From positions 3,304,001 through 3,368,000 of the forward strand of contig NZ_QBTZ01000001.1 of the NCBI RefSeq assembly GCF_003058055.1: 64,000 nucleotides of DNA, given 5' to 3'. This DNA comes from Acidovorax sp. 107 (GTDB taxonomy: Bacteria; Pseudomonadota; Gammaproteobacteria; Burkholderiales; Burkholderiaceae_C). Below, in pieces: positions 37,570-46,684 of the stretch (the stretch's first letter is position 1; every line of letters starts with the position of its first letter). Under the pieces are notes generated by a model. That model ran no database searches. It was not told the DNA's origin and worked only from the letters and a program-made list of their open reading frames with translations. The translations under genes and the position numbers were made by a program.

Positions 37570-37734
37570 CAGAGAAACGGCAGTGGCAACAGACAGCAAC
37601 AGGCAACAGGGCCGCCGGTGCAGGCACCAGCGGTTCATCGGCAACGCGCCCAGGGGCGCGACTGCGGATGATAGAGGCTGGCTGTTTCGGGCCGGCGGCG
37701 AACCGCGCCGGAGGCCGCCGCGCTCCCGGATGCC

Positions 37735-38631
37735 TCAGGCGGCCACGAAGTCCGCCACCGCCTGCAGTACCTCGGCCTGCTGCAGGATCTTGCGGTGGCC
37801 CAGCCCCTCGGTGGCAACGAGCGTGGCGCCGGGGATGTGGTCGCGGTAGGCCTCGCCGTCGGCAAAGCGGTTGATGCGGTCGCCCCGGTCGTGCACCACC
37901 AGCGTGGGAAGGGCAATGCGTGGGCCCACGGCCGGGGGCTCGAACTGGCGCATCAGGATGCCCTCGCGTGCCTCGATGCGCCGCTGTATGGCGGCGCGCG
38001 TGCGCTCGGACAGGCCGAACACCTGCGCGAACAGGCGCGTGTACTCGTGCGGCGAGGCGGGCGGCGCCAGCAGCACCAGGCGCCCGGTGTCCAGGCCCCG
38101 ACTGGCCGCGTGGGCCGCAGCGTTGGCCGCCAGCGAATGGGCCACCACGGCGTGAGGCGCCGAGTCCTGCGCGTGCAGGCGGGTGGTGGTGTATTCGATG
38201 GCGCGGGCGAACTGCGGCAGGTTGCTCACGCGGCCCCGGCTGCCGCCGTGTGCGGGCAGGTCCACCAGCACCGGGCGCAGGCCGCGCGCGGTCAATGCGT
38301 CGGCCAGCGGCAACATTTGGCGCGCATGGCCGCCCCAGCCGTGCAGCAGCAGCACCGTCGGGCCGTGCGGCTGGGCCTGGGGCAGGTAGAGCGTGATCTC
38401 GGCGTCTTCAAACGCCAGGCGCTCCGTGCGCCAGCGGCCCGGTGGGACGGCGCTGCGCCCCCGTTTGCGCAGGGGCAGGGGCGTTCCAAACAGGCGGTAG
38501 GCCGCGCGCACGGCCAATGTGGGCCACAGGCGTTCGGCCGTGCCCAGCGCCAGGCGCGCAAAGCGCATGCCGGGGTGCTCGCCGTAGAAGCTGGACGTGG
38601 CCTGCAGCGCGGTGGAGGGGGAGGTGTTCAT
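37735..38631 (-). CDS. Alpha/beta hydrolase
   Basis: The 298-residue protein has a full alpha/beta hydrolase set: HGWGGHARQ near residue 97, the nucleophile elbow AHSLAANA, HDRGDRIN with the catalytic Asp, and EGLGHRKIL with the catalytic His. It is preceded by a 37-residue membrane peptide gene and by TetR on the same strand, and the copy of the TetR operator in front of the peptide gene suggests it is controlled there. The substrate is unknown. Confidence 0.85.
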   Translation of the reverse strand: MNTSPSTALQATSSFYGEHPGMRFARLALGTAERLWPTLAVRAAYRLFGTPLPLRKRGRSAVPPGRWRTERLAFEDAEITLYLPQAQPHGPTVLLLHGWGGHARQMLPLADALTARGLRPVLVDLPAHGGSRGRVSNLPQFARAIEYTTTRLHAQDSAPHAVVAHSLAANAAAHAASRGLDTGRLVLLAPPASPHEYTRLFAQVFGLSERTRAAIQRRIEAREGILMRQFEPPAVGPRIALPTLVVHDRGDRINRFADGEAYRDHIPGATLVATEGLGHRKILQQAEVLQAVADFVAA

Positions 38632-38678
38632 GGTGGGGCTCCAGAAGGGAGATGGGAGGAGGCGGACCGGGAGGACGG

Positions 38679-38792
38679 TCAGTAAAAGATCCAGTCCCGG
38701 TTGCTGCGCGGGAGACTGGTGAGGGTGCTACGCAGCGCCCGGATGGCGCGCGCTGCAGCCGCGATGGCGGCAATGCCCAGGATGATCAACAT
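38679..38792 (-). CDS. 37-residue membrane peptide
   Basis: This short gene starts at ATG 38792 with a strong AAAGGAA site 6 nt upstream and encodes a hydrophobic segment (LIILGIAAIAAAARAIRAL) followed by a short basic tail ending in DWIFY. It lies right after a copy of the TetR operator and before the hydrolase gene. Its coding status rests on the ribosome-binding site, the operator and the hydrophobic composition. No function can be inferred. Confidence 0.55.
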   Translation of the reverse strand: MLIILGIAAIAAAARAIRALRSTLTSLPRSNRDWIFY

Positions 38793-38805
38793 GGTGGTTC
38801 CTTTC

Positions 38806-38823
38806 TTCGCACGGTTGTGCGAA
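38806..38823. promoter_or_regulatory. TetR operator, copy 1
   Basis: TTCGCACGGTTGTGCGAA is an inverted repeat (7-bp arms, 4-base spacer) 13 nt upstream of the small peptide gene. It matches the site upstream of tetR at 39492-39509 in 16 of 18 positions. Confidence 0.75.
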
Positions 38824-38870
38824 ATTGGGGCAATAAAAAACAAGAGGCCTCCATCGCGCACCACCGGGTG

Positions 38871-39482
38871 TCAGGCAGGGAGAGGGAGGTAACTCTTGAC
38901 GAGGCGCGCCCAGGACGCCTCGGTGCGTGCCACTGCCTGCGGATCGCGCAGGAAGCGAACGTCGTGCAACAGACCCATGATCAGGGAATAGATTTCGCCC
39001 ACCAGCTGGTCAGGCGGGGTGTCGGCCGCCAGGTGCCCGGCCTCGATGGCCTGCAGCACCGTGCGGCGCAGGGCGGCGCGCCAGCGGGTGATCTCGGCGT
39101 GCAGCAGGTCGCGCAGTTCGCCCTCGCGGTCGTCCAGCTCGAACGCGCCTGCGGTGTAGATGCAGCCCGTGAAGGCTTCCACGTCGCGCGTGCGGGCAAT
39201 CCAGCGGCGCATGATGTCCTGCAGACGCGGCAGGCCCTTGGGTTGCTGCATGGCGGGCACGAACACGTCGGCCAGAAAGCGGCGGCCAAACTCCTCGATC
39301 ACCGCCTTCTGCAGCGCCTCGCGCGAGCCGGCGCGTGAGAACACGCCGCTCTTGGACAGGCCCACGCGGTCGGCCACGGCCTGCAGCGTGATCGACTCCA
39401 GCCCCTCGGCCGCAGCCAAGTCCAGCGCCGCGCCGACAATGGCGGCGCGGGTGAGTTCGGCTTTCTGGGTCTTTGCGTCCAT
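38871..39482 (-). CDS. TetR/AcrR family transcriptional regulator
   Basis: The 203-residue protein has a TetR helix-turn-helix (SITLQAVADRVGLSKSGVF, with SRAGSREALQKAV following) and a helical ligand domain. Its likely operator (39492-39509) overlaps its own promoter area, and a second copy sits before the small peptide and hydrolase genes. It is divergent from the acetoacetyl-CoA synthetase gene, which shares the same intergenic region and may be under its control too. Confidence 0.9.
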   Translation of the reverse strand: MDAKTQKAELTRAAIVGAALDLAAAEGLESITLQAVADRVGLSKSGVFSRAGSREALQKAVIEEFGRRFLADVFVPAMQQPKGLPRLQDIMRRWIARTRDVEAFTGCIYTAGAFELDDREGELRDLLHAEITRWRAALRRTVLQAIEAGHLAADTPPDQLVGEIYSLIMGLLHDVRFLRDPQAVARTEASWARLVKSYLPLPA

Positions 39483-39491
39483 GGCTGAAAT

Positions 39492-39509
39492 TTAGCACGA
39501 TTGTGCGAA
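39492..39509. promoter_or_regulatory. TetR operator, copy 2
   Basis: TTAGCACGATTGTGCGAA lies 9 nt upstream of the tetR start codon, and the downstream bases (GAAATGGCGCAAT) also resemble those at copy 1. Confidence 0.75.
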
Positions 39510-39589
39510 ATGGCGCAATCCCCCGCGCTGTCAACCGGGTGACGGGCGCGGCTGGCCTCTACCGGGCACCGCTGGTACGCTGCGTCGCC

Positions 39590-41662
39590 ATGGAGACAAC
39601 ACACACAACCCCGCCTTACATCCCCCAGATCCGCCTGTACCAGAACTGGCTGCGCGATCAGCGCGGCCTGCAGTTCGACAGCTACGACGCACTGTGGCGT
39701 TGGTCCACCACCGAACTCGACGCCTTCTGGCAAAGCGTGTGGGACTACTTCGATCTGCAGTCGCCCACGCCCCACACCGCCGTACTGGCGAAGAACACCA
39801 TGCCCGGCGCGTTGTGGTTCCCTGGCGCCCAGGTCAACTACGCGCGCCAGGCGCTGCGGCATGTGGATGCTGCCCACGCCGCAGGTCTGCCCGCCATCAT
39901 CAGCCGCAACGAAAAGGGCCAGCACCGCGAACTGAGCTGGCCCGAGCTGCGCCGCCAGGTGGCGTCGCTGGCGCTGCACCTCAAGGCCCAGGGCGTGATG
40001 CCGGGCGACCGCGTGGCCGCCTACCTGCCCAATGTGCCCGAGGCGATGATCGCCTTTCTGGCCACGGTGAGCATTGGCGGCGTGTGGAGCATCTGCGCGC
40101 CCGACATGGGCACGCATGCGGTGCTCGACCGCTTTCGCCAGATCGAGCCCAAGGTGCTGATCGGTGTGGACGGCGTGAGCTACGGCGGCCGCGACCACGA
40201 CCGCCGCCCCGTGCTGGCCGAGCTGCGCGAGGCCCTGCCCAGCGTGCAGCACGCGGTGCTGCTGGGCAATCTGGATGCTTCTGTTTCGATAGCTGACTGG
40301 GCAAGCTGGACTGGCGCTACCGCCCGAAATGATGCAGAAACGGCCGCATTCGAGCCGATGTGGCAGCCGTTTGACCACCCGCTGTGGATCGTCTATTCCA
40401 GCGGCACCACCGGCCTGCCCAAGCCCATCGTGCACGGCCACGGCGGCACGGTGCTGGTGGCGCTGCAGCTCAAGGTGCTGCACAACGACATCGGCTGCAG
40501 CTACGAGGCCAACAGCTTTGGTGAGCGCTACCACTGGTACAGCTCCACCGGCTGGGTGATGTGGAACGCGCAGCTCAGCGGCTTGCTGTCGGGCACCACC
40601 TGCGTGATCTACGACGGCAACCCTGGCGGCAGCAAGGACCACCCCGACTGGGGCGTGCTGTGGCGCTTTGCGGCCGATACGGGCGTGACCTTCTTCGGCG
40701 CGGGCGCGGCGTTTTTTGCCAACTGCATGAAGGCGGGCATCACGCTCAGCGACTACGGCGACCTCACGCGCGTCCGCGCGCTGGGCACCACGGGCTCGCC
40801 GTTGTCGCCCGAGGTGCAGCAATGGGGCACGGCGCAGTTCGAGGCCATCGGTACGCACGACATCTGGTGGAACAACATTTCAGGGGGCACCGACTTTTGC
40901 GGCGCCTTCATCGGCGGCAACCGCGAGATGCCCCAGGTGCCTGGCGAGATGCAATGCCGCATGCTGGGCGCAGCCGTGGAGTCGTGGGACGCCGAGGGCC
41001 GCCCCGTGGAGGACGCGGTGGGCGAGCTGGTCTGCGCGCAGCCCATTCCATCCATGCCGCTCTACCTGTGGGGAGACAAGGACGGCAGCCGCTACCTGTC
41101 GAGCTACTTCGACATGTACCCCGCAGGCCACGGCCGCCAACCGGGTGGTGGCGACGGCCCCGCGAGCATGGGCGCGGTGTGGCGCCACGGAGACTGGCTC
41201 AAGATCGGCGCCAACGGCGGCTGCGTGATCTATGGCCGCTCTGACGCCACCATCAACCGCCACGGCCTGCGCATGGGCACGAGCGAGATCTACAGCGCGG
41301 TCGAATCCCTGCCCGAGGTGCTCGACAGCCTGGTGGTGGACCTGGAGTACCTGGGCCGCGAGAGCTACATGCCGCTGTTTGTGGTGCTGCGCCCGGGCTA
41401 CGCGCTCGACGACGCCCTGCGTGCGCGCATCAACGGCGCCGTGCGCACGGCGCTGAGCCCACGCTTTGTGCCTGACGACATCTTTGCCGTGGCCGAGGTG
41501 CCGCGCACGCTGAGCGGCAAGAAGCAGGAGCTGCCCATCAAGAAACTGCTGCTGGGCCAGCCCATCGAGAAGGTGGTGAACAAGGACGCAATGGCCAACC
41601 CGGGGTGCCTGGACTGGTACGTGGCGTTTGCGGCACAGCAGGCGAGTGTGCTGCAAAAATGA
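39590..41662 (+). CDS. Acetoacetate-CoA ligase (acetoacetyl-CoA synthetase)
   Basis: The 690-residue ANL enzyme activates acetoacetate with ATP and CoA. The phosphate-binding motif YSSGTTGLPKPIVHG, NNISGGTDFCGAFIGGN and the C-terminal RTLSGKKQELPIKKLL (catalytic Lys) are typical, and VWSICAPDMG belongs to the acetoacetyl branch. Residues about 228-248 (SIADWASWTGATA) are encoded by DNA like the dispersed island and may be an insertion tolerated in a surface loop. It is divergent from tetR and ends with a strong terminator. Confidence 0.92.
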   Translation: METTHTTPPYIPQIRLYQNWLRDQRGLQFDSYDALWRWSTTELDAFWQSVWDYFDLQSPTPHTAVLAKNTMPGALWFPGAQVNYARQALRHVDAAHAAGLPAIISRNEKGQHRELSWPELRRQVASLALHLKAQGVMPGDRVAAYLPNVPEAMIAFLATVSIGGVWSICAPDMGTHAVLDRFRQIEPKVLIGVDGVSYGGRDHDRRPVLAELREALPSVQHAVLLGNLDASVSIADWASWTGATARNDAETAAFEPMWQPFDHPLWIVYSSGTTGLPKPIVHGHGGTVLVALQLKVLHNDIGCSYEANSFGERYHWYSSTGWVMWNAQLSGLLSGTTCVIYDGNPGGSKDHPDWGVLWRFAADTGVTFFGAGAAFFANCMKAGITLSDYGDLTRVRALGTTGSPLSPEVQQWGTAQFEAIGTHDIWWNNISGGTDFCGAFIGGNREMPQVPGEMQCRMLGAAVESWDAEGRPVEDAVGELVCAQPIPSMPLYLWGDKDGSRYLSSYFDMYPAGHGRQPGGGDGPASMGAVWRHGDWLKIGANGGCVIYGRSDATINRHGLRMGTSEIYSAVESLPEVLDSLVVDLEYLGRESYMPLFVVLRPGYALDDALRARINGAVRTALSPRFVPDDIFAVAEVPRTLSGKKQELPIKKLLLGQPIEKVVNKDAMANPGCLDWYVAFAAQQASVLQK
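40274..40335 (+). repeat. AT-rich dispersed island, copy 6, inside a coding region
   Basis: GATGCTTCTGTTTCGATAGC, then GACTGGC...CTACCGCCCGAAAT, aligns with the island at 46565-46625 (TATAGCTACTGGCG...ACTACCGCCCGATTT). It stays in frame within acetoacetyl-CoA synthetase. Confidence 0.55.
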
Positions 41663-41703
41663 TAGCTGCTAGCGCTTATTGAATAAGCGCTAGAGCCTTT
41701 TTT
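41659..41703 (+). terminator. Terminator formed by an island copy
   Basis: CTAGCGCTTAT (41669-41679) pairs perfectly with ATAAGCGCTAG (41683-41693), followed by AGCC and six T. The unit begins in the TGA stop of the synthetase gene and with TGATAGCTGC matches the dispersed islands, so this family can act as a terminator. Confidence 0.88.
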
Positions 41704-41750
41704 GGATGCAAGAGTGAGTGCGGCACCTAGGCGCACTGCGCCTCGGCGCG

Positions 41751-42752
41751 TCAGTCCAGCTTCGCGCCCGATGCCTTGATCAGCCGCTCCCACACCGGGC
41801 GCTCCTTGTTCATGGCCGCAGTGAACAAGGCCGGGGAGCTCTTTTGCACGTCAAAGCCCATGGCGGTGATGCGCTGGGCCACATCGGGATGCTCGGTGGC
41901 CTTGCGCACCTCGGCGGCAATGCGCTCCAGGATGGCGGGCGGCGTGCCTGCGGGGGCCCCCATGGCCAGCCAGCCCGCCACGCGGTAGGCCTCGTCGTTC
42001 AGGCCCTGCTCGCCCAGTGTGGGCACATTGGGCAGCGTGCCCATGCGGCGCTCGCCACTCACGCCAATGGCCTTGAGCTTGCCGGCGTCGATGTGCGCCT
42101 TGACCTGCAGTGCGCTCGCAAAGGCAATCTGGATCTGCCCGCCCAGCAGGTCCTGCACCATGGGCGCCTCGCCCCGGTAGGCCACGTGGCTCATGTCGGC
42201 GTTTTGCGACTGGCTCATGTACGCGCCGGCCAGGTGCGGGTAGGCGCCCGTGCCGTACGAGCCATAGGCCACCTTGCCTTTGTTGGCGGCGATGTACTTC
42301 AGCAGCTCGGGCCCCGTGGCCACCGGCACGCTGGGGTGGGCCACCAGCACCAGGGGCGCGATGGCGATCTGGTAGATGGGCGCGATGTCCTTCTCGGGGC
42401 TGTAGGGCAGCTTGGTGTACAGGAACTGGTTGGTGAGCATGGAATTGCTCAGCGCCAGCAGCAGGGTGTAGCCGTCCGGCGCGGCTTTGGCCACCGCGTC
42501 GGTGCCGATGATGCCGGCCGCGCCGGGCTTGTTGTCGATGACCATGGGCTGGCCCAGGCCCACGGCCATCTTTTCGGCCAGCACGCGCGCCAGCACGTCG
42601 GTGGCACCGCCGGGGGCGAAGGGCACCACCACCTTGATGGGCTTGTTGGGGTAGGCGGTCTGCGCCCAGGCGGTGGTGCTGGCGCAGGTGGTGGCAGCGG
42701 CCAGCGCGGCGGCGCCGAGCCATGAACGGCGGGTCAGGGCGTGGAAGGGCAT
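41751..42752 (-). CDS. Bug/TctC family substrate-binding protein
   Basis: The 333-residue protein has a signal peptide ending TTAWAQT and the Bug pattern YPNKPIKVVVPFAPGGATD, NKPGAAGIIGTDAVAK and LPNVPTLGEQG. It binds a carboxylate in the periplasm. The ATG at 42752 follows CAGGAG. It lies 91 nt downstream of the acyl-CoA synthetase on the same strand, so its ligand may be the acid that the synthetase activates. No membrane components are nearby. Confidence 0.9.
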   Translation of the reverse strand: MPFHALTRRSWLGAAALAAATTCASTTAWAQTAYPNKPIKVVVPFAPGGATDVLARVLAEKMAVGLGQPMVIDNKPGAAGIIGTDAVAKAAPDGYTLLLALSNSMLTNQFLYTKLPYSPEKDIAPIYQIAIAPLVLVAHPSVPVATGPELLKYIAANKGKVAYGSYGTGAYPHLAGAYMSQSQNADMSHVAYRGEAPMVQDLLGGQIQIAFASALQVKAHIDAGKLKAIGVSGERRMGTLPNVPTLGEQGLNDEAYRVAGWLAMGAPAGTPPAILERIAAEVRKATEHPDVAQRITAMGFDVQKSSPALFTAAMNKERPVWERLIKASGAKLD

Positions 42753-42843
42753 GGGTTTGTCTCCTGTCATGGTTATCAAAATTCACTCAGCGGGCTGCGC
42801 CATGCATGGTGGCGGGCCGGGGCCTGGCTGTCACGCCATGGGC

Positions 42844-44781
42844 TTATGCGGTCTGGGGGCTCCCTGCGGCGGGGGCGGCGGTGACGCGAACGGTGAGGGG
42901 CAGGGGCGCAAGCACTTCGCGCAGGCGGGCCTGCAGCGCGTCTGCGTCAGGGCCCGGGGCCACGGTCACGCGGACCGCGTTGTCGCCCTCGGGCTGTACC
43001 TGGGGCCGGGGGCTGCCCGGGGCTTCTGTGCACACACCATCCACCAGCGCCTGCACCGTGTGGCAGGCGGCGCGCTGACGCAGCTCAGGCTTGTAGATCT
43101 TGCCCACGTTGGTCACGGGCATGGTCTCGATCACCTGCACCCAGCGCGGGCGGGCCACGGCCTCGTCCACCCGTTCGGCGGTGAAGGCCGTCAACTCCGC
43201 TTCCGTCACCTGCACGCCAGGCCGCAGCGTGGCGTAGACCACGGGCAGCTCGCCCGCATAGGCATCGGGCGCACCCACAGCGGCGCACAGCTGCACGGCA
43301 GGGTGGGCGCCCAGCGCGTCTTCGATCACCTTGGGGTCGATGTTGTGGCCGCTGCGGATGATGAGGTCCTTGGAGCGGCCGCTCAGGTGCAGGCGGCCTT
43401 GGTCGTCCACAAAGCCCAGGTCGCCGGTGGCCAGCCATCCATCCGCCGTGAAGGCTTTGGCCGTGTCGGCTGCGTCCAGAAAACCGGAGAACAGGTTGGG
43501 CGACTGGAACAGCACCATGCCCGGCTGGCCGGGCGGCAGGTCCTGGTCCGACGCATTGCCCTGCGCATCCAGCGCCACCACACGCAGCTGGGTGTAGGGC
43601 AGCCGCCAGCCCACGCACCCTGCGGGCGCGTTCACGCCGGGTGGCGTGATGGTGGAGATGCCCGCCATCTCCGTCATGCCCAGGCTTTCATGGATGCGCA
43701 GATTAAAAAGGCGCTCAAACCGCGCCGCCAGCTCGGGCGCCAGGATGGCTGCGCCGGTGCGGCAGTAGCGCAGCGTGGAGATATCGGCGCCGTCCAGCGG
43801 CACATTGGCTAGCGCCGCCAGCACCGTGGGCACGGCCGAGAGGTAGGTGCAGCGGTAGCGCTCCACCAGCCGCCAGTAGTTCGCAATCACCTCGCGGTTG
43901 CGGAACAGGCCGGTGGTGGGGATGATGGTTTCCACCCCCGCCGACAGCGCCGCCAGCGAGCCCGGCAGTACGCCCGCCACATGGAACAGCGGGTAGCCGT
44001 TGATGCCCACATCCTCGGGCCGTATGCCCTGCATCTGCACGCTGCCCCAGGCGGTGAACACCTGCGCGCCGTGGCTGTGGCGCGCCAGCTTGGGCGCGCC
44101 GGTGGTGCCGCCGGTGTGGAAGTACGCGGCGATGTCGCTGGCCGCAATGCGGCGGCCGCTCGCCAGGTGGTCGCCCGGGTGCTGGTGGCGCGCGGCCAGG
44201 TCCAGCACGCCAGCGGGCAGGGCGGGCGCGGCTCCCGGCGCCTCATCGTGCGGCGCCACGCGCAGCACCGTGGTCAGCGTGGGCACCAGGGCGCGCAGGC
44301 GCAGGGCCTTGCTCCAGTAGCCCAGGTCGCCCTCGCCGCCATAGGCAATCAGCACCTTGGCACGGGCCAGGGTCATCATGGCCGCGATCTTCTCGTCGGT
44401 GAGCATGGGGTTGAGCGGCTGCACGATGCCCGCCGCTTCTCCACCCCACAGGGCCAGGTGGTATTCAAGGCAGCCGGGCAGCAGCACGGCCACGGCGTCT
44501 TCGGGCCCCACGCCCAGGTGGTGCAGCAGGTTGGCCGTCTGGTGGATGCCGGTGAGCAGCTGCGCATACGACCAGCGGATGGGCTCGGCAGACGGGTCGG
44601 CGGTGGGCAGAAAAGTCAGCGCCGTTTTGTTGCCAAACGCGTGGGCCGAATTCACGAAGATTTCGTAAGTGCTCTGCACCGGCAGCGCCTCGGCCAGGGG
44701 GCGGGCTTCGATCCGTTCCACATCCTGCAGGCTGCGCACTGGGGGACCGGGGGCAAAAGGGGGCTGCAACGGGTGGCGCAT
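42844..44781 (-). CDS. Acyl-CoA synthetase (AMP-binding)
   Basis: The 645-residue ANL enzyme shows the phosphate-binding loop HTGGTTGAPKLARHSH, the motif GMTEMAG, the linker hinge GWLATGDLGFVDDQGRLHLSGRSKDLI and a terminal VTNVGKIYKPELR with the catalytic Lys. It activates a carboxylic acid as an acyl-AMP and then acyl-CoA. The ATG at 44781 is chosen, with GTG 44820 possible; neither has a good Shine-Dalgarno sequence. The substrate is unknown. The Bug gene follows. Confidence 0.85.
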   Translation of the reverse strand: MRHPLQPPFAPGPPVRSLQDVERIEARPLAEALPVQSTYEIFVNSAHAFGNKTALTFLPTADPSAEPIRWSYAQLLTGIHQTANLLHHLGVGPEDAVAVLLPGCLEYHLALWGGEAAGIVQPLNPMLTDEKIAAMMTLARAKVLIAYGGEGDLGYWSKALRLRALVPTLTTVLRVAPHDEAPGAAPALPAGVLDLAARHQHPGDHLASGRRIAASDIAAYFHTGGTTGAPKLARHSHGAQVFTAWGSVQMQGIRPEDVGINGYPLFHVAGVLPGSLAALSAGVETIIPTTGLFRNREVIANYWRLVERYRCTYLSAVPTVLAALANVPLDGADISTLRYCRTGAAILAPELAARFERLFNLRIHESLGMTEMAGISTITPPGVNAPAGCVGWRLPYTQLRVVALDAQGNASDQDLPPGQPGMVLFQSPNLFSGFLDAADTAKAFTADGWLATGDLGFVDDQGRLHLSGRSKDLIIRSGHNIDPKVIEDALGAHPAVQLCAAVGAPDAYAGELPVVYATLRPGVQVTEAELTAFTAERVDEAVARPRWVQVIETMPVTNVGKIYKPELRQRAACHTVQALVDGVCTEAPGSPRPQVQPEGDNAVRVTVAPGPDADALQARLREVLAPLPLTVRVTAAPAAGSPQTA

Positions 44782-45053
44782 GGGGTTGTCTCGGGTCTTG
44801 TGGGGAATCAGGTCGGTCACCGACGGAGCACATATGCGGCGTCGTCCTACCTGGCGGCGACCGCCGCGTGCCCACAGTCTGTCCGTGTGCCAGCGTAAAA
44901 GCAGTCACGCAGATGTCAGAGCAGGTTTTCGGGGCCTATGGGCGATGATCCCCCGCGAGATGGCCAACACGCTCCTGACGCGCCGGTGACGCGGCACACA
45001 CCCATAATGGACCTTGTTGTTTGTCACTGCGCGCGCCCGCGCGCTACCCCTTC

Positions 45054-45680
45054 ATGAACACTCCGCAGCCGCCCAAACGTTTTTCGATGATCCGCGAGTT
45101 CCACCTCGCCGACTGGTTCACGCTGGGCAACGCGGTCTGCGGCGTGGGCGCATTGTTCTCGTCGATGACCTACCTGGAAACGGGCGACGTGGTGCATGTG
45201 TACTTTGCCTGCGCGCTGGTGCTGGCCGCACTGATCTTTGATGTGCTGGACGGCCGCATCGCCCGCTGGCGTCAGAAGAGCTCGGCCATGGGCCGCGAGC
45301 TGGACTCGCTGGCCGACGTGATCTCGTTCGGCGTGGCTCCGGCCATCATTGCCTACGGCTGCGGCATGCAGGGCCTGTACGACCGCATCGTGCTGGCCTA
45401 CTTCGTGGCCTGTGGCGTGTCGCGCCTGGCACGCTACAACGTCACGGCCGAAACGCTGTCGGGCGACGACGGCAAGGTCAAATACTTCGAGGGCACACCC
45501 ATCCCCACCTCCATCGTGCTGGTGGGCCTGCTGGCCCTGGCCGCCTGGCTGGGCGCAGTGCGCGAGAACCTGTGGTTTGGCAAGCTGCTGATCGGCGGCT
45601 TCACGCTGCACCCGCTGGTGCTGCTGTTCGCGGTGTCGGGGTCGCTGATGATCAGCCGGATCAGGATTCCGAAGCTCTGA
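45054..45680 (+). CDS. pssA: CDP-diacylglycerol-serine O-phosphatidyltransferase
   Basis: The 208-residue membrane enzyme makes phosphatidylserine, the precursor of phosphatidylethanolamine. The CDP-alcohol phosphotransferase motif DG(x2)AR(x8)G(x3)D(x3)D is intact: Asp66, Gly67, Ala70, Arg71, Gly80, Asp84 and Asp88. It has about six transmembrane segments. The ATG at 45054 gives the normal short N-terminus; an in-frame start at 45021 is less likely. It precedes the PhzF gene by 42 nt. Confidence 0.92.
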   Translation: MNTPQPPKRFSMIREFHLADWFTLGNAVCGVGALFSSMTYLETGDVVHVYFACALVLAALIFDVLDGRIARWRQKSSAMGRELDSLADVISFGVAPAIIAYGCGMQGLYDRIVLAYFVACGVSRLARYNVTAETLSGDDGKVKYFEGTPIPTSIVLVGLLALAAWLGAVRENLWFGKLLIGGFTLHPLVLLFAVSGSLMISRIRIPKL

Positions 45681-45722
45681 GTCACGCGCGGGGTCGTCCC
45701 CTGTTTCTGCACGTTGAACCCC

Positions 45723-46565
45723 ATGGCACTTCAAAAAATTGCAGCGTTCTCCGATGGCACCCAGGGCGGCAACCCCGCCGGTGTGTGGATCGGTGACGCA
45801 CTGCCTAGCCCCGCCGACATGCAGCGCATTGCTGCCGACGTCGGCTTTTCTGAAACCGCGTTTGCCGCGCCGCTGGGCGATGGCCGCTGGCGGGTGCGCT
45901 ACTTTGCGCCCGAGAGCGAGGTGCCCTTCTGTGGCCACGCCACCATTGCCCTGGGCGCCGCGCTTGCGCAGCGCGAGGGCGACGGCGTGTTTGCGCTGTC
46001 GCTGAGCCAGGCCGAGATCACGGTCGAAGGTCGCCGCGCGGGCGATCTGGTGCAGGCAGCGCTGCAGTCGCCCCCCACGCGCAGCGGGCCTGCGTCTGCC
46101 GCGCTGCTGGCCGATGCGCTGGCTTTGTTTGGGCTCGGCGCAGCCGATCTGGACCCGCGCATTCCGCCCGCGCTCATCCACGGCGGGGCCGACCACCTGG
46201 TGCTGGCCCTGCGCAGCCGCGCGGCGCTGGCGGCCATGCACTACGCGCTGGACGCGGGCCGCACGCTGATGGTGAATGCCCAGCTGGTCACCATCGTGCT
46301 GGTGTGTGTGGAGTCAGACCGCCTGCTGCACACCCGCAACGCTTTTGCCTCGGGCGGCGTGCTGGAAGACCCGGCCACCGGCGCTGCCACGGCCGCACTG
46401 GCGGGCTACCTGCGCGACCTGGGTTGGCCGCACGGCGGTGCCATCGACGTGGTGCAGGGCGAGGACATGGGCATGCGCTCGCGCCTGCGGGCCGAGATCG
46501 GGCCGGTGGCGGGCAGCTCCATCCGCGTGTCGGGCACGGCGCGGTGGATGGGTGACGGCGAATGA
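45723..46565 (+). CDS. PhzF family isomerase/epimerase
   Basis: The 280-residue protein has the PhzF pattern: FSDGTQGGNPAGVW with the conserved Asn-Pro-Ala, FSETAFAA holding the catalytic Glu region, FAPESEVPFCGHATIA and FASGGVLEDPATGAATAALAGY. The family includes phenazine and other isomerases, and most genomic members have unknown substrates. It follows pssA, without an obvious link. An AT-rich island follows the stop. Confidence 0.9.
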   Translation: MALQKIAAFSDGTQGGNPAGVWIGDALPSPADMQRIAADVGFSETAFAAPLGDGRWRVRYFAPESEVPFCGHATIALGAALAQREGDGVFALSLSQAEITVEGRRAGDLVQAALQSPPTRSGPASAALLADALALFGLGAADLDPRIPPALIHGGADHLVLALRSRAALAAMHYALDAGRTLMVNAQLVTIVLVCVESDRLLHTRNAFASGGVLEDPATGAATAALAGYLRDLGWPHGGAIDVVQGEDMGMRSRLRAEIGPVAGSSIRVSGTARWMGDGE

Positions 46566-46625
46566 TTTTTGCTATTGAAAATATAGCTACTGGCGCATGA
46601 TGCACTAGCACTACCGCCCGATTTG
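46565..46625 (+). repeat. AT-rich dispersed island, copy 7
   Basis: TTTTTGCTATTGAAAATATAGC, then CTACTGGCG...ACTACCGCCCGATTT, directly after the PhzF gene's stop. Confidence 0.65.
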
Positions 46626-46684
46626 TGCATAAGTTGGGACAAACGGGCGCGTTGGGGCCTCTGTACGCTCTGCCCGGCGCTCCC

